64,000 nt of DNA from Wenyingzhuangia aestuarii. Its GTDB lineage: Bacteria > Bacteroidota > Bacteroidia > Flavobacteriales > Flavobacteriaceae. The translations under genes and the position numbers were made by a program. The stretch is taken from the NCBI RefSeq assembly GCF_011927765.1, contig NZ_JAATJG010000004.1:211405-275404 (forward strand), written 5' to 3'. Below are positions 45,292 through 53,305 of this stretch, piece after piece; position 1 is the stretch's first letter, and each line of letters begins with the position of its first letter. A model generated the notes under the pieces. The model did not search any database and was not told the origin of the DNA. It was given only the letters and a program-made list of their open reading frames with translations.

Positions 45292-45879
45292 TTAGTTTTT
45301 AATATACTTTTTGATTTTTTTGTCTCCAAACCAAACCTTTTCATTCGTTTGAATGTTTGTTAACACTAAATCTACTTGATAGTAAACAACCTTCTGTTTT
45401 TTAAGTGCATCTACCACAGAATTAATGGTTCCTTGCAACATAAAATCAGCACCGGTTTCTAAACCAAATTTTTTCACAGTAGATACAGAAGCATTTGTTT
45501 GTTGATCTGCTCTTTCGGCTCTTAATTCGTTTCTCATTTCTCCACCTTGAACCACTTTTGCTACCTGATGTTTTACCAATGCTTTTTCAACTTCAATAGT
45601 AAACAATTCAGCATCTATATGCTCGTGAGATTTGTTTCTTACTAAACCAACAATAACCGTAGGTTTCTTACCTGTTTGAGTTCTAAATTCGTGAATCCAA
45701 TCCCCCATTACAATCTGATCACTTAAAGCTTCAGCTGATAATCTAGCATCGGTATCGTTCCATCTTCCACTAATATCTATTTGCTCATCGGTAGCCACTC
45801 TAGTAATTTTTCTAGAACAAGAAGTAATGGTAAAAACTCCAAGCACACTTAAGGCTACTATTAATAATCCTTTTTTCAT
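45292..45879 (-). CDS. LpoB-like penicillin-binding-protein activator lipoprotein
   Basis: The 195-aa product has a lipoprotein signal with lipobox TITSCSRK. The mature domain matches the LpoB fold: VGLVRNKSHEHIDAELFTIEVE, FMLQGTINSVVDALKKQKVVYYQVDLVLTNI and EKVWFGDKKIKKY. In E. coli LpoB activates PBP1B from the outer membrane; a class A PBP is encoded at 9463-11742. Bacteroidota homologues lack experimental proof. It sits between a small secreted protein and a TPR-like lipoprotein. Confidence 0.82.
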   Translation of the reverse strand: MKKGLLIVALSVLGVFTITSCSRKITRVATDEQIDISGRWNDTDARLSAEALSDQIVMGDWIHEFRTQTGKKPTVIVGLVRNKSHEHIDAELFTIEVEKALVKHQVAKVVQGGEMRNELRAERADQQTNASVSTVKKFGLETGADFMLQGTINSVVDALKKQKVVYYQVDLVLTNIQTNEKVWFGDKKIKKYIKN

Positions 45880-45902
45880 TTTATTTTTGATTTGTTTACA
45901 AA

Positions 45903-46295
45903 TTAAAATCTACATCCATTAATAGGAAAACGAATTCCAAAACTACTTCTATGCAACGGATACCTTACATTTCCATAATATGAATAATTGTATGGAGTGT
46001 ATGTATTTGTATAATATCTAGTATTTTTTGCTCGTTCCATTCGTTCTTCATGCTTCCATAAAGACCTCATTGCTCTATGATCTTTATGTGTTTTTTTACG
46101 AATCCTTTTTTCTTCCATAGGATCAATAGCTACATAAGTATCTTGAACTGTTGTTCCTTGTTTGGCTACATAATCATTAGCCACTTCTATATATTTTTCG
46201 TAAGCTGCCTTATGATTTGGATTTTGATCTGCATCTGTTTGCGAATATCCAATTGCTGAAAACAGCACACCTAGTAAAAGTATTAAATATCTCAT
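45903..46295 (-). CDS. Small secreted protein of unknown function
   Basis: The 130-aa product has a signal peptide (MRYLILLLGVLFSAIGYSQ). The mature part is charged and helical (EKRIRKKTHKDHRAMRSLWK), then Tyr/Asn-rich (RYYTNTYTPYNYSYYGNV) with one Cys near the C-terminus. I do not recognise a family. Co-location with the LpoB-like gene (23 nt) suggests an envelope role. Confidence 0.7.
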   Translation of the reverse strand: MRYLILLLGVLFSAIGYSQTDADQNPNHKAAYEKYIEVANDYVAKQGTTVQDTYVAIDPMEEKRIRKKTHKDHRAMRSLWKHEERMERAKNTRYYTNTYTPYNYSYYGNVRYPLHRSSFGIRFPINGCRF

Positions 46296-46325
46296 AACTA
46301 TATTGTTTAGACTAATCTAAGTTAC

Positions 46326-46333
46326 CAAAATTA
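46326..46333 (-). promoter_or_regulatory. -7 promoter box for the small secreted / LpoB-like genes
   Basis: On the minus strand the sequence reads TAATTTTG, a TAnnTTTG match, 30 nt before the 45903-46295 gene's start. No ideal TTG lies upstream at the usual spacing. Confidence 0.4.
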
Positions 46334-46357
46334 TACCAAACTTTTTCTATCTAGATT

Positions 46358-47101
46358 TTAGCTATTCCAAATTTCCCAAGATTTCTCCGCTTGCAGTTCC
46401 AACATTTGCAATCCGTTTTTAGTAGTTGCTCCTTGTTCTCTTCCTAAGCGTAAAAAAGTGGTTTCTGATGGATTGTAAATTAAATCGTACAATAAATGTT
46501 CTGAACTAAGAAACTGATAAGGGATTTCTGGTCTTAATTCTATTTTAGGAGAAGTTCCTAATGGAGAACAGTTTACAATTACCGTATACTCTTTTAAAAT
46601 TTCTTCTGTAATTTGATGATATCCAAAAATTTCATCAGTAGCTGTTCTAGACACAAATTTATATGCTATTCCTAACTTTTTAAAGGCATAAGCCACAGCT
46701 TTAGAAGCTCCACCTGTTCCTAAAATTAACGCTTTTTTGTGATGTGATTTTAAATAAGGCATTATAGAGTTTTGAAATCCATAAACATCTGTATTGTAAC
46801 CTACAACTGTACCATCATTATTTAACTTAATGGTATTTACAGCTCCTATTTCTTGAGCATCATCATCAATAGCTGTTAAAAATTGTTGAACTTCTTGTTT
46901 GTAAGGAATGGTTACATTTAAACCTTTTAATCCATTTTCTCTAGCACTAATAACCTCTTTAAGCACCAAAATATCTTGCAAATCAAAATTGATATATTGA
47001 TAATCTTTAATCCCTTCTTTCAGAAATTTTTCTGTAAAATATCCTCTTGAAAAAGAATATGAAATATCTCTACCTACCAATCCAAATGTAACTTGACTCA
47101 T
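46358..47101 (-). CDS. aroE: Shikimate dehydrogenase
   Basis: AroE reduces 3-dehydroshikimate with NADPH in aromatic amino-acid synthesis. The 247-aa protein has the substrate-binding ISYSFSRGYF (Ser-x-Ser), catalytic-Lys block LNVTIPYKQEV near residue 61, AVNTIK, NADP motif LGTGGASKAVAYAF near 126, and NGLQMLELQAE at the C-terminus. It is the last gene of a tight minus-strand operon (1 nt after the second DUF368 gene). Confidence 0.95.
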   Translation of the reverse strand: MSQVTFGLVGRDISYSFSRGYFTEKFLKEGIKDYQYINFDLQDILVLKEVISARENGLKGLNVTIPYKQEVQQFLTAIDDDAQEIGAVNTIKLNNDGTVVGYNTDVYGFQNSIMPYLKSHHKKALILGTGGASKAVAYAFKKLGIAYKFVSRTATDEIFGYHQITEEILKEYTVIVNCSPLGTSPKIELRPEIPYQFLSSEHLLYDLIYNPSETTFLRLGREQGATTKNGLQMLELQAEKSWEIWNS

Positions 47102-47102
47102 T

Positions 47103-48107
47103 TTAATTTATTTTTTGAAAACGCTCTATTCCGAGCACCAATACAATTCCGATAATAATAAACCCTATCGCTATCCAATTTTGTTGCAAACCTAAATCTG
47201 GAAAGTATTTATCAAAACCAATTATTATTTTATTGTTGAATTTATCTACTACAATTGCTCCGTTTTTTTGAGCAAATACTTTTTCTTTCCAGGGCCATAC
47301 AGTTCCTAAAGAACCTATAATAAATCCTATAATTAATGCATTTACTATTTTTCCCCATTTAACCAACACAATGGCTAAAATTTGCGAAAAAAAGACCAAT
47401 CCAAAAACAGATCCTGAAGTAAAAACAGCTATAATGGCTAAATATTCTTGATTATGAGCATTTTGTAAGACTCCAAAATTACCCGAAACAACCTCAACAA
47501 TTACGTTTCCAAAAACATTAACAGTATCTACCAATAGGAACACATAGTTCCCCATAAGCATTAATATATATGAACCCGATAATCCTGGAATAGTCATTCC
47601 TGAAACTCCAATTACACCACATATAAAAACAAACCACAGATTGTGATTTTCAGAACTTGGTTCTATAAAATTAATAGCAATACCTATTGAGATTCCTAGA
47701 AATAAAGACACATAGCTTTTTAATTGCCAACCCTGATATTTTTTAATTAAATAAATTCCAGAACCTATAATCATTCCAAAAAAAAGCGACCAAACATCTA
47801 ACTCATAATTCGCTAAAAAATAATCTAAAAGTTTAGACACTGTAAAGTAACTAAAGATCATTCCTCCAACAATAAAAACTAAAAACTTGGCATTTATGTA
47901 TTCAAAAAAACTTTTAAACCCTCTTTTAAACAAGAGCGCAAAGGCCTTGTTGTTTATTTTTTGAAAAGAATAAATTAACTCATTATAAAAATCTAAAACA
48001 TAAGCCACTGCTCCCCCAGAAACACCAGGTACTTTGTTAGCAACCCCCATCAACATTCCTTTGATAAAGAGCACAAAATTATACAGTAAACTTCCTTTTG
48101 GAAACAT
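47103..48107 (-). CDS. DUF368 polyprenyl-phosphate transporter (PopT family), second copy
   Basis: DUF368 (PopT) proteins recycle undecaprenyl phosphate across the cytoplasmic membrane. This 334-aa polytopic protein has about eight to ten helices, the N-terminal motif NKVPGVSGGAVAYVL (residues 24-38) and the repeat motif MTIPGLSGSYILMLMG near residue 160. It differs at several motif positions from its upstream neighbour (NKV for DVV; SYI for AFI), suggesting divergence. It starts 2 nt after the first copy ends. Confidence 0.85.
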   Translation of the reverse strand: MFPKGSLLYNFVLFIKGMLMGVANKVPGVSGGAVAYVLDFYNELIYSFQKINNKAFALLFKRGFKSFFEYINAKFLVFIVGGMIFSYFTVSKLLDYFLANYELDVWSLFFGMIIGSGIYLIKKYQGWQLKSYVSLFLGISIGIAINFIEPSSENHNLWFVFICGVIGVSGMTIPGLSGSYILMLMGNYVFLLVDTVNVFGNVIVEVVSGNFGVLQNAHNQEYLAIIAVFTSGSVFGLVFFSQILAIVLVKWGKIVNALIIGFIIGSLGTVWPWKEKVFAQKNGAIVVDKFNNKIIIGFDKYFPDLGLQQNWIAIGFIIIGIVLVLGIERFQKIN

Positions 48108-48109
48108 GT

Positions 48110-49033
48110 TTATGATTTATAGCTTGCTAGTTTTTCTAACCCAAGAATTAATAGAAAACCTGCAACTGCTAATACAATAGCTATGGTTAAATGTGCTTCT
48201 CCACTAAAGTTATTTGGCAATACACTGTTTTGCAAAACAGGCACTTCCATTCCTTTAGAATTAATTCTGGTAGTTATCGTTTCTTTCCAAGGCCATATTT
48301 TATTTAACGATCCTAATATAAAACCTGTTAAGCCAGCTAAAGTTACGTTTTTATAATTCACGAATAACCATTTTAAAACTCTAGAAAAAGTTAACAAACC
48401 TATTACAGCTCCCGCTCCTACAATAGCAATTACTTCTAAGTCTCTAGAATGTACTGCAAATAGAATGGTTTCATAAGCTCCTAATAAAACTAAAATAAAA
48501 GCTCCAGAAATTCCTGGCAAAATCATAGCACAAATAGCCAAAGCACCTGCTAAAAATAAAAACAGAAACGAGGCTTCATCATTTACCAAAGGTTTGGCTA
48601 TAGTTATAGAATAAGCTACCAAACAAGCTATTAATAAGGTAACAACTTCTTGTAACCTCCACTTTTCTATTTGTTTACCCACGTATAAAATACTTGCTAA
48701 CACCAATCCAAAAAAGAAAGACCAAACCATAATAGGTTTAGAACTTAACAAAAAAGAAATCCCTTTTGCTAAAGAAACCACACTAATGGCAACTCCCAAT
48801 AGCAAGGCTACTAAAAAATTAGCATTTAATTGTTTCCAAGTTGCTTTTAACCCTTCTTCTTTTAATGTTTTTAATGCTGATAAATTTATATTACTAATAG
48901 TGGTTAACAACTCTTCGTAAATTCCAGAAATAAAAGCTATAGTACCTCCTGAAACTCCTGGAACTACATCGGCAGCTCCCATTGCCATTCCTTTTAGAGA
49001 AATAACAGCATAATCTTTAAGTGATCTTTTCAT
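48110..49033 (-). CDS. DUF368 polyprenyl-phosphate transporter (PopT family), first copy
   Basis: This 307-aa polytopic protein has AADVVPGVSGGTIAF near residue 20 and AMILPGISGAFILVLLG near 163, the paired signature of DUF368/PopT carriers for undecaprenyl phosphate. The ATG at 49031-49033 gives a typical short N-terminus (MKRSLKDYAVISLKGMAMG); a TTG at 49051 adds six residues. With the adjacent copy it makes a tandem paralogous pair between a TPR protein gene and aroE. Confidence 0.88.
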   Translation of the reverse strand: MKRSLKDYAVISLKGMAMGAADVVPGVSGGTIAFISGIYEELLTTISNINLSALKTLKEEGLKATWKQLNANFLVALLLGVAISVVSLAKGISFLLSSKPIMVWSFFFGLVLASILYVGKQIEKWRLQEVVTLLIACLVAYSITIAKPLVNDEASFLFLFLAGALAICAMILPGISGAFILVLLGAYETILFAVHSRDLEVIAIVGAGAVIGLLTFSRVLKWLFVNYKNVTLAGLTGFILGSLNKIWPWKETITTRINSKGMEVPVLQNSVLPNNFSGEAHLTIAIVLAVAGFLLILGLEKLASYKS

Positions 49034-49066
49034 TAAAAGTGTTTTGGACAAAAGTAAATTTAAATC

Positions 49067-50434
49067 CTAGTTCTCCAAAAAGTTTGAAATCATTCTTTCA
49101 ACTTGTGGGTCATTAAAAATGGTTGGATACAAATCTTTCATAACTAGGTAATAGTCAAAATCTAATGTAAATGCAGTTTTTAAATGTAAAAACGCTTCTT
49201 TCTTTTTATTTGTTAAATAAAATAAACAAGCCAATCTATATTCTATTTCAGCAAAGTTATTATGTTGTTTTTTAGCTTTAATCAACGTATTTAAAGCGGT
49301 TTCTTGCTCTCCAATAAGTACCCAAACATCTGCTAAGGTTACCCAAATATCAACTCCAGACTCACCTAATTCAATACATTTCTCAAAAGATTCTGCAGCC
49401 TCTTCGTAAAAATTTAAACGTAGGTTAAGGTCTGCTTGAAATCGTAAATATTCTATATTGGTTTCATCCAAAGCAATGGCTTTGTTTAAATAATGTACCG
49501 CTTTGTCAAACATTTTTTCTTCGCTACTAATTACAGCTAATAGCATCCAACATTTATCCAACAAAGGATCTTCGTGCAAGGCTTTTTTATAAAAATAAAT
49601 TGCCTTAGCTGCATTTTTTTTCTTTTTATAACACTCTCCTATTCTTAAATAAGCATAAGCAGTAGGATCATCTAAATCTAAGGTGATTTGGTAGTTTTTA
49701 ATTGCCTCGTCATAACGCTCTAACTTTTCTAACGTTTTTGCTTTTTCTACATAACCTCCTATAAAAGCTTCATCAATAACAACTGCGTAGTCAAAAGATT
49801 TTAATGCATTTTTATATTGCTTTAACACAAAATACTGTCTACCTATTTGGTGCCAAGCAACTTCGCAATATGGATTTTTGTTGATGTAATCATCTAAAAA
49901 AGCAATAGCCTCTACATGCGAAGACTCCATTTCATAACAATAAATAATGTTATATAACGCTTGATAATCTTCCATATCATAGTCCAAACAAATAGAAAAA
50001 TGCTCTCTAGATTTTACGTAATCATCTAAATACAAATATTCCATCCCTAATAAAGAAGCCACATCTGCTAAATCATCCGTATACTCTTTAGCAATTTCTA
50101 AGTACTTAATTGCTTCTTGGTGCTTGTCTTTTTTAGAAAGCAAGTTGGCTATCTGAATATACACCTCTTCGTTAGAAGGATAAATAGCCATTAAATTATC
50201 TAACAAAACTCTAGCCTCGTCTAATTTATCTTCAAACACCATAATTTCTGCCTGAATTAATTTAATATCTGCAGAATCTGGATGTTGTTCTAAAGCTAAA
50301 AAAACAGCTTTTTTTGCCATGGAAGTATTCCCCTCATCTAAATAATAATGGATAATCTCCTCAAATTCAGTAGTATCAAAAAAATACACATCATTTGTCT
50401 TTAGCATTTCCTCAAATTTAGATAATGACATCAT
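49067..50434 (-). CDS. TPR-repeat protein
   Basis: The 455-aa soluble protein contains about ten tetratricopeptide-type repeats, e.g. KAIYFYKKALHEDPLLDKCW and AVHYLNKAIALDETNIEYL, with no signal peptide or other domain. TPR superhelices bind proteins; the partner is unknown. It is the promoter-proximal gene of the operon that continues with two DUF368 genes and aroE. Confidence 0.85.
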   Translation of the reverse strand: MMSLSKFEEMLKTNDVYFFDTTEFEEIIHYYLDEGNTSMAKKAVFLALEQHPDSADIKLIQAEIMVFEDKLDEARVLLDNLMAIYPSNEEVYIQIANLLSKKDKHQEAIKYLEIAKEYTDDLADVASLLGMEYLYLDDYVKSREHFSICLDYDMEDYQALYNIIYCYEMESSHVEAIAFLDDYINKNPYCEVAWHQIGRQYFVLKQYKNALKSFDYAVVIDEAFIGGYVEKAKTLEKLERYDEAIKNYQITLDLDDPTAYAYLRIGECYKKKKNAAKAIYFYKKALHEDPLLDKCWMLLAVISSEEKMFDKAVHYLNKAIALDETNIEYLRFQADLNLRLNFYEEAAESFEKCIELGESGVDIWVTLADVWVLIGEQETALNTLIKAKKQHNNFAEIEYRLACLFYLTNKKKEAFLHLKTAFTLDFDYYLVMKDLYPTIFNDPQVERMISNFLEN

Positions 50435-50474
50435 GTTTTATTGTTTTAGTAGCCTACAAGCTATTCATCTTACA

Positions 50475-50508
50475 TAAAAGTACATAGAAAGTGCGTTTGT
50501 ATTACCAA
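50475..50508 (-). promoter_or_regulatory. Promoter for the TPR-DUF368-DUF368-aroE operon
   Basis: On the minus strand TTG (50508-50506) and TACTTTTA (50482-50475) are 23 nt apart. The TPR gene start at 50434 follows 40 nt downstream. The region is shared with the divergent pyrR promoter. Confidence 0.45.
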
Positions 50509-50549
50509 CGGGAATCAAATGTTTTTAACAAATTAATCAACAAAAAAGC

Positions 50550-50557
50550 TATATTTG
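50550..50557 (+). promoter_or_regulatory. -7 promoter box for pyrR-pyrB
   Basis: TATATTTG is a perfect TAnnTTTG match, 23 nt before the pyrR ATG. Transcription starting just after it would leave a leader of about 15-20 nt, too short for an attenuator. Confidence 0.55.
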
Positions 50558-50580
50558 TATTACTAATTTACTTAGACCTT

Positions 50581-51129
50581 ATGAGTGATAAAATACTTCT
50601 AAACTCAAAAAAAATCCAAATCATACTTCAAAGATTGGCTTGTCAATTGATTGAAAACCACGGTGATTTTTCTAATACTGTTTTAATAGGACTACAACCT
50701 AGAGGGACTTATTTTTCTGAAAGAATTGCTTCAATTCTTAAGAACGATTACGGCGTTAAAGACATTAAAGTGGGAAAATTAGACATTACTTTTTACAGAG
50801 ATGATTTTAGACGTAGAGATGAACCTTTAAACGCAAATTCAACCGAAATTGATTTTTTAGTAGAAGATCAAAAAGTGGTTTTTATTGATGATGTTTTGTT
50901 TTCTGGAAGAAGTATAAACGCTGCTTTAACAGCAATTCAATCTTACGGAAGACCTAAAGAAGTAGAGCTTTTAGTACTGATAGACAGACGTTTTAGTAGA
51001 CACTTACCTATTCAGCCAGACTACAAAGGTGCTACCGTAGATGTAATTAATGAGGAAAAAGTTTTGGTAAGTTGGAGTGATGACACCACCAAAGATGCCG
51101 TTTATATTATTAACAAGAAAGACAAGTAG
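50581..51129 (+). CDS. pyrR: PyrR bifunctional regulator / uracil phosphoribosyltransferase
   Basis: PyrR makes UMP from uracil and PRPP and in Bacillus also binds pyr mRNA leaders. The 182-aa protein has the PRPP loop VVFIDDVLFSGRSINAAL near residue 99 and IGLQPRGTYFSERI. The ATG at 50581 is preferred over an upstream start that would add 30 residues and include the promoter. It is directly followed by pyrB (stop TAG at 51127-51129, ATG at 51130). Confidence 0.93.
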   Translation: MSDKILLNSKKIQIILQRLACQLIENHGDFSNTVLIGLQPRGTYFSERIASILKNDYGVKDIKVGKLDITFYRDDFRRRDEPLNANSTEIDFLVEDQKVVFIDDVLFSGRSINAALTAIQSYGRPKEVELLVLIDRRFSRHLPIQPDYKGATVDVINEEKVLVSWSDDTTKDAVYIINKKDK

Positions 51130-52059
51130 ATGAAGACGTTAAGTGTTCCAAACTTATTAGGAATTAAACACCTAGTAAAAGAAGATATCGATTTAATTTT
51201 TGAGACTGCCGACCACTTTAAAGAAGTGATCAATAGACCCATCAAAAAAGTCCCTTCATTAAGAGATATTACCATTGCTAATTTATTTTTTGAGAACAGT
51301 ACAAGAACTAAATTATCTTTTGAATTGGCAGAAAAACGTTTATCTGCAGATGTTATTAACTTTTCAGCATCGGGTTCTTCGGTTAAAAAAGGAGAAACTT
51401 TAATAGATACTGTAAACAATATTTTATCTATGAAAGTAGATATTATTGTAATGAGGCATCCAGATGTAGGAGCTCATGAGTTTTTAGCCAAACACGTAAA
51501 CACTAGAATTATTAACGCAGGTGATGGAACCCACGAACACCCAACACAAGCATTGTTAGATTCTTTTTCTATTAAAGAAAAATTGGGAGATGTAGCGGGT
51601 AAAAAAGTAGTAATTGTAGGAGATATTTTACACTCTCGTGTAGCACTATCTAATATTTATGCTTTAAAACTACAAGGTGCCGAAGTAAAAGTTTGTGGTC
51701 CTGTAACTCTTATTCCAAAACACATAGAAAGTTTAGGTGTAGAGGTAGAAACTAATTTAAGAAAAGCTTTAGAATGGGCAGATGTTGCCAATATGTTACG
51801 TGTACAAAACGAACGTATGGACATTAAATACTTTCCATCTACAAGAGAATATACACAATTGTATGGAGTTGATAAAAAATTACTAAATTCACTAAACTCA
51901 GAAGTTACCATTATGCACCCTGGTCCTATTAACCGTGGTGTAGAAATTACTTCAGATGTTGCAGATTCTGATCAAGCAATTATATTAAACCAAGTAGAAA
52001 ATGGTGTTGCCATTAGAATGGCCTGTATTTATTTGTTAGCAGCTCAAATTAAAAAATAA
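51130..52059 (+). CDS. pyrB: Aspartate carbamoyltransferase catalytic subunit
   Basis: PyrB joins carbamoyl phosphate and aspartate, the committing step of pyrimidine synthesis. The 309-aa protein shows FENSTRTKLSFELAEKRL near residue 57, MRHPDVGAHEF near 113 and HEHPTQALLDSF near 136, plus HPGPINRGVEI near 259. No regulatory pyrI gene is adjacent, consistent with a pyrR-coupled operon. Confidence 0.96.
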   Translation: MKTLSVPNLLGIKHLVKEDIDLIFETADHFKEVINRPIKKVPSLRDITIANLFFENSTRTKLSFELAEKRLSADVINFSASGSSVKKGETLIDTVNNILSMKVDIIVMRHPDVGAHEFLAKHVNTRIINAGDGTHEHPTQALLDSFSIKEKLGDVAGKKVVIVGDILHSRVALSNIYALKLQGAEVKVCGPVTLIPKHIESLGVEVETNLRKALEWADVANMLRVQNERMDIKYFPSTREYTQLYGVDKKLLNSLNSEVTIMHPGPINRGVEITSDVADSDQAIILNQVENGVAIRMACIYLLAAQIKK

Positions 52060-52064
52060 AAAAA

Positions 52065-52391
52065 ATGAAAGTTAAATCGTCAGAAAAATACATGCTCTTA
52101 ACAGCTAAAAGTAATTTCGATTCTTTTTTTAGAGAATTTGCTGATGCTTTTACTGATTTTGAAAACAAAAATATTGTGTTAGATTTTTCTAACATAGCCA
52201 TTAAAGAAGAAGAAATTCAATCTTTAGAAGAATATGCAGCAATTCATGTAAAAAATAACCAATCTTTTGCTGTTGTAGCTCCTAATTTTGATGCAGATGC
52301 TTTTGAGGAAGAACTAAATGTAGTACCAACTCTAACAGAAGCAGAAGATATTATTGATATGGATGAAATGACTAGAGATCTAGGATTTTAA
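52065..52391 (+). CDS. Small acidic STAS-like protein preceding RNase Z
   Basis: The 108-aa protein is acidic, ending EAEDIIDMDEMTRDLGF. The alternation NIVLDFSNIAIKEEEIQSLEEYAAIHVKNNQSFAVVA resembles a STAS-domain beta-alpha pattern (anti-sigma-antagonist or transporter STAS), but lacks a clear phosphorylatable Ser. In databases such proteins are often labelled ribonuclease Z by proximity. It overlaps rnz by 1 nt and is 5 nt after pyrB, so it is co-expressed with both. Confidence 0.65.
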   Translation: MKVKSSEKYMLLTAKSNFDSFFREFADAFTDFENKNIVLDFSNIAIKEEEIQSLEEYAAIHVKNNQSFAVVAPNFDADAFEEELNVVPTLTEAEDIIDMDEMTRDLGF

Positions 52392-53305
52392 TGGGGATTC
52401 AATTAACCATATTAGGCTGTCACTCAGCTACACCTAGAACCAATGCACATCCTACTGCTCAGTACTTAAAAATAAACGAAAGGCATATTTTAATAGATTG
52501 TGGAGAAGGAACTCAGGTTTTGTTAAGACAACAAAAAGTTCCCTTTGCCAAAATTAAACACATTTTTATTTCTCATTTACACGGAGATCACTTTTTTGGT
52601 TTGGTTGGTCTAATTTCTACATTTGGATTGTTAGATCGTAGAACAGAGCTACACGTTTACGGACCAAAGGGAATTAAAGAAATTATTACTTTACAATTAA
52701 AACTGTCTAAATCTTGGACCTCTTTTCCTTTACTTTTTCACGAGCTAAACAGCAAAGAGTCTCAAGTTATTTTTGAAGATAAGAAAATAAGCGTTACCAC
52801 TATTCCTCTAGACCACAGAGTCTATACTAACGGATTTCTATTCCAAGAAAAAGAAGGGGCTAGAAAGTTAAACATGGAAAATGTAGCCATGGAATCTGAA
52901 ATTGAAATTTGTGATTACCACCATTTAAAAAACGGAAAAGACTTTACTAGAGAAGATGGAAGTATTATTGACAATGAAGATTTAACGCTACCTCCAAGAA
53001 AAGCACATAGTTACGCTTTTTGTAGTGATACCGCTTACAAACCAGATATTGTACCTATTATAAAAGGTGCTAGCTTACTGTATCACGAATCTACTTTTTT
53101 AGAAGATAGAAAAAACTTAACAGAACGTACCAAACATAGTACTGCTAAAGAAGCTGGTAGTATTGCCAAACAAGCAAATGTAAATAAACTAATTTTAGGT
53201 CACTACTCTAGTAGATATAGCGACCTAAATCAATTTAAAATTGAAGCTCAAACAGAATTTGAACATGTTGAATTGGCTGAGAGCGGAAAAACATTTACTA
53301 TTTAA
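52391..53305 (+). CDS. rnz: Ribonuclease Z
   Basis: RNase Z removes the 3' trailer of tRNA precursors. The 304-aa beta-lactamase-fold protein has the metal-binding ISHLHGDHFFGLVG near residue 60, DHRVYTNGF near 142, the AFCSDTAYKP block near 210, HESTF, and GHYSSRY near 275 with further ligands. Its ATG overlaps the STAS-like gene (TAATGG) and its stop overlaps sppA on the other strand by 8 nt. Confidence 0.95.
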   Translation: MGIQLTILGCHSATPRTNAHPTAQYLKINERHILIDCGEGTQVLLRQQKVPFAKIKHIFISHLHGDHFFGLVGLISTFGLLDRRTELHVYGPKGIKEIITLQLKLSKSWTSFPLLFHELNSKESQVIFEDKKISVTTIPLDHRVYTNGFLFQEKEGARKLNMENVAMESEIEICDYHHLKNGKDFTREDGSIIDNEDLTLPPRKAHSYAFCSDTAYKPDIVPIIKGASLLYHESTFLEDRKNLTERTKHSTAKEAGSIAKQANVNKLILGHYSSRYSDLNQFKIEAQTEFEHVELAESGKTFTI

